DNA of 8,136 bases from Candidatus Pacearchaeota archaeon (GTDB lineage: Archaea; Nanobdellota; Nanobdellia; Pacearchaeales; GW2011-AR1), in assembly GCA_002686355.1 (NCBI GenBank), contig NZBV01000021.1:1-8136 (forward strand), read 5' to 3'. Below are positions 6,255 through 8,136 of the stretch, one piece after another; position 1 is the first letter of the stretch; each line of letters starts with the position of its first letter. The notes under the pieces were generated by a model. That model had not been told where the DNA came from. It did not search any database and saw only the letters and a list, made by a program, of their open reading frames with translations. Made by a program: the position numbers and the translations under genes.

Positions 6255-6791
6255 CTATTGATTGAATTTAGCTGGTTTGTATTTTCTTTCTTGCTGTTGG
6301 AAAGGGAGATTGCTTTTTTCTCTTTCTACTGTTTGTGTTTCTAATTGATAATCTTCTTTCTGTTGGAGTCTATCTAATCGTTGGGCTTCTGGATTGATAA
6401 ATGCAACTTCACCTAACTGGGTTCTTTGTGATTGCATCTGCTGTAGCGATACTCTTTCTTCTTGAATGCTATAATCTTTTTCAGTTTGCTCATCAGTTGC
6501 TGTAGAGTATTTCACTTGGCCCTTTTCTTCATTATTTGTTGAGGCAATTGCAACACCTTGTTCTAAGTTGATTGGTTCTTGAGCTTGGGCAATCTGTTCT
6601 AAAACAGGTGAAACATATTTTACAGATGATTGCAAAAAACTTGATAGGCTGGGCTCATCTATGAAATCTCTTTGATTTACAACATCCTCTTCAATTTTCT
6701 CGAGTATGTCTTCTTCAATAACTTCCTCCAGTTCAGATTCATTTGAGTCTTCTTTTAATTCTGCCTCGTCTTTCTCTGATTTTTTAGACAT
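6255..6791 (-). CDS. Hypothetical acidic, glutamine-rich protein, 178 aa
   Basis: I do not recognise a family. The first 46 residues contain 20 Asp/Glu. Residues about 46-75 (from EPSLSSFLQSSVKYVSPVLE) are the only moderately hydrophobic part and could form one amphipathic helix. The rest is rich in Gln, Glu, Ser and Thr, and the C-terminus is basic (QERKYKPAKFNQ). There is no membrane segment, signal peptide, Cys or catalytic motif, and the protein is probably largely disordered. The ATG at 6791 lies 25 nt from a good TATA box, so the message is leaderless. It precedes the TIM-barrel gene by 30 nt on the same strand, which makes a functional link such as an accessory or adaptor role conceivable but unproven. 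Its Gln richness echoes the Gln-rich tail of the TIM-barrel protein. Confidence 0.72.
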   Translation of the reverse strand: MSKKSEKDEAELKEDSNESELEEVIEEDILEKIEEDVVNQRDFIDEPSLSSFLQSSVKYVSPVLEQIAQAQEPINLEQGVAIASTNNEEKGQVKYSTATDEQTEKDYSIQEERVSLQQMQSQRTQLGEVAFINPEAQRLDRLQQKEDYQLETQTVEREKSNLPFQQQERKYKPAKFNQ

Positions 6792-6808
6792 AGTTTATGG
6801 AGGCAGTA

Positions 6809-6822
6809 GAAATATATAAATT
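6809..6822 (-). promoter_or_regulatory. TATA box for the acidic-protein/TIM-barrel unit
   Basis: On the minus strand this is AATTTATATATTTC, centred about 25 nt before the ATG at 6791. The spacing gives a leaderless transcript, and no Shine-Dalgarno sequence is present. This is one of the clearer TATA boxes in the window. Confidence 0.65.
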
Positions 6823-6825
6823 TTG

Positions 6826-6925
6826 TTATTCTTCATCTTCAAGAAATTCGTCTTCAAATTCTTTTTCTATGTTATCTCTGAGAAATCTTCTTTTTCTATA
6901 GGGAAAATATAAAAAATCTAAACAT
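6826..6925 (-). pseudogene. Possible decayed or frameshifted micro-ORF in the 6792-7057 gap
   Basis: The 266-nt gap 6792-7057 holds no intact gene. On the minus strand one frame ends in a strikingly charged stretch (RKRRFLRDNIEKEFEDEF, then LEDEE and TAA at 6828-6826) but has no start codon. An ATG at 6925 lies in another frame. Removing one base from the A6 run at 6911-6916 joins the two into a 32-residue peptide beginning MFRFLYFPYRKRR. This could be a frameshifted small gene, an assembly error in a homopolymer, or coincidence. There is no homology evidence either way. Confidence 0.2.
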
Positions 6926-7057
6926 ATTAGAAGTGTGGAATATATTCTTACTGGGTGTTCTAACTATACTTCTGAATTTAGAACCAACAAAAGAATGTTT
7001 ATAGTTCAAATTATTGGTAATAAATTTGACAAATGGAAAAAGAGAATGAGATCTCAA

Positions 7058-8136
7058 TCAAGAATAACTTGGCATCTGGTGTGCTTTCTTAAAAATATCA
7101 AATAAGTCAAAAACAGTATCTATTGCTGCTTGTGCTCCGAGAGGGCGCATGTGTGTTCTTTCAACCCAGTTATCTTTTTTTATTGGTCTGTCGTCGTCTT
7201 TGTCCTTGTCTTCTTTGCTTTTACCCTTATCTTTCTTTTTTTCCTTTTCTCCTTTTCTGTCATAATATCCAATCATCGCTAAAAAAGGGTTTGATGTATC
7301 TTTTGGTTTTTCTTTTTTCTTTTTTTCTTCCTCTTCTTCTTTCAAAAAGAAATTAATTTCTTCCTGCAATTTACTCAAGCTTTCAGTAGTTGTACCTTCA
7401 ATCAAATTCAATACATCTTCTAACTCTGATTTATCAAGTTCTTTTTCTAATTTTTTTATTTCATCTTCATTAAGGACATAAGAGCGAAATGTGACTTCTG
7501 TTCTCCCCCCAAAAGAAAAACGCTGTTGTTGTACACGTTGAGGAATCCCACGAAAATAAAAATCAACTAATGCGCACTGATAATATTTCTTTTTTGATTT
7601 TACCTCTCCCATCTCTGGAGTTGGTTCGACTACGCTTTTTCCAAAAAGAGTCAGTTCAAGTAAAATAGTATCGAATGTTTTAACCATTGCGGGATTTCTT
7701 TCAATCCCCTTTTGTTCAAGTTGCTGTGCTGCCTTTAGATATGGCTTTGCCCACCGAGAATAAAGTTTTAGTGAATTAACTTGGTTTTCTAAATGAATTC
7801 TTTCTATTTTATATCTTTTTCTTAATTCTTTTTCTGATTCTTTTACCCATATATTAAATTCTTCAATTCTAGACTTAACAGTTCTTTTTACCCTTTCATT
7901 TAAATCAAGTTTATCTGCATTTTTTGCATTTTCAGCAGCATAAAATGCATCAAATAATGTTTGGAACCCGAGCTGTCTTGCCATCACACTTATGCTTGAA
8001 TTTCCTTTCATCACATCAACTTTATCTAACCAAAGTTGTTTTAAACTATACCTTGCCGCATTGCTAGTATCTTTGTCTTTCGATTTTAAATCATCATAAC
8101 TTTGTAACCTTATTTTGAATTCTTTTAAATCATAGA
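7058..8136 (-). CDS. Hypothetical protein with charged low-complexity segment, N-terminus beyond the window
   Basis: The frame is open to the right edge: it reads on upstream of the GTG at 8014 for 40 more codons to 8134, so the true start lies outside and 358 C-terminal residues are visible. I do not recognise the family. Numbering from the first visible codon, residues 1-165 are helical and charged. Residues 180-220 (KKKYYQCALVDFYFRGIPQ and RFSFGGRTEVTFRSYV) look like beta strands of a small folded domain. Residues 225-260 are helical. Residues 264-320 are a low-complexity Glu/Lys/Asp stretch interrupted by a hydrophobic island SNPFLAMIGYYD. The last 35 residues regain order with an amphipathic helix (AAIDTVFDLFDIFKKAHQM). 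There is no membrane segment. The mixed-charge linker with short conserved-looking islands suggests a scaffold or a protein that binds a partner, but this is inference. Confidence 0.75.
   Translation of the reverse strand, partial: YDLKEFKIRLQSYDDLKSKDKDTSNAARYSLKQLWLDKVDVMKGNSSISVMARQLGFQTLFDAFYAAENAKNADKLDLNERVKRTVKSRIEEFNIWVKESEKELRKRYKIERIHLENQVNSLKLYSRWAKPYLKAAQQLEQKGIERNPAMVKTFDTILLELTLFGKSVVEPTPEMGEVKSKKKYYQCALVDFYFRGIPQRVQQQRFSFGGRTEVTFRSYVLNEDEIKKLEKELDKSELEDVLNLIEGTTTESLSKLQEEINFFLKEEEEEKKKKEKPKDTSNPFLAMIGYYDRKGEKEKKKDKGKSKEDKDKDDDRPIKKDNWVERTHMRPLGAQAAIDTVFDLFDIFKKAHQMPSYS

Noticed and set aside
6902..7105. Plus-strand frame open for 67 codons across the gap and into the end of the 7058-8136 gene.
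   Set aside because: It has no start codon before about 6995, overlaps the C-terminal codons of a better-supported minus-strand gene, and no promoter or family motif was found. It is most likely chance in AT-rich sequence.
7123..7356. Plus-strand Phe/Leu-rich frame resembling a membrane peptide.
   Set aside because: It is antisense to the Glu/Lys low-complexity segment of the 7058-8136 gene and has no promoter.
8012..8014. GTG as the start codon of the 7058-8136 gene.
   Set aside because: The frame continues upstream without a stop to the window edge, with similar charged helical sequence, so the GTG is an internal valine codon.
1..8136. CRISPR array or other direct-repeat array.
   Set aside because: No regularly spaced repeats of 20 bases or more were seen; the repetitive look of several stretches comes from Glu/Lys-rich coding sequence.

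Overview
The window is archaeal, AT-rich and compact. The evidence is a back-to-back pair of ribosomal protein genes of archaeal type (eL33/L35Ae and uL16/L10e), a tRNA-Val(UAC) with no encoded CCA, and TATA boxes about 25 nt before several start codons, which points to leaderless mRNAs. The surrounding lineage-restricted, charge-rich proteins and the nucleotidyltransferase/HEPN-like proteins suggest a DPANN archaeon of the Woesearchaeota/Pacearchaeota kind. That taxon is an inference; no marker here fixes it.

Layout, left to right. At 1-200 (minus) there is a stop-free but start-less remnant of about 59 codons directly downstream of the tRNA-Val 3' end. The tRNA-Val follows at 205-276 (minus). 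At 367-1914 (plus) lies a 515-residue protein with a Pol-beta-type nucleotidyltransferase (NT) core, a degenerate NT-like N-terminal half and a helical HEPN-like C-terminus. At 1957-2754 (plus) rpl35ae and rpl10e abut with no spacer and form a ribosomal operon. At 2821-3357 (plus) is an unknown helical 178-residue protein behind a textbook BRE/TATA promoter. The strand then switches. At 3374-4417 (minus) is a second NT/HEPN-like protein, paralogous to the first but carrying a lysine-rich tail. At 4470-6791 (minus) an acidic, glutamine-rich unknown protein is followed by a large xylose-isomerase/endonuclease-IV-like TIM barrel. At 6792-7057 there is no intact gene, only a possible decayed micro-ORF. 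At 7058-8136 (minus) is the C-terminal 358 residues of a gene that runs off the window edge and contains a strongly charged low-complexity segment.

The genes do not form one obvious pathway. The most notable content is the pair of paralogous NT/HEPN-like proteins on either side of the ribosomal operon. One retains an HEPN-style R-x5-H motif. The other has lost it but appears to have duplicated part of its NT fold. The TIM barrel is also unusual, with a roughly 200-residue charged insertion and an altered metal-ligand motif. Whether any of this amounts to a new system cannot be decided from the sequence alone.
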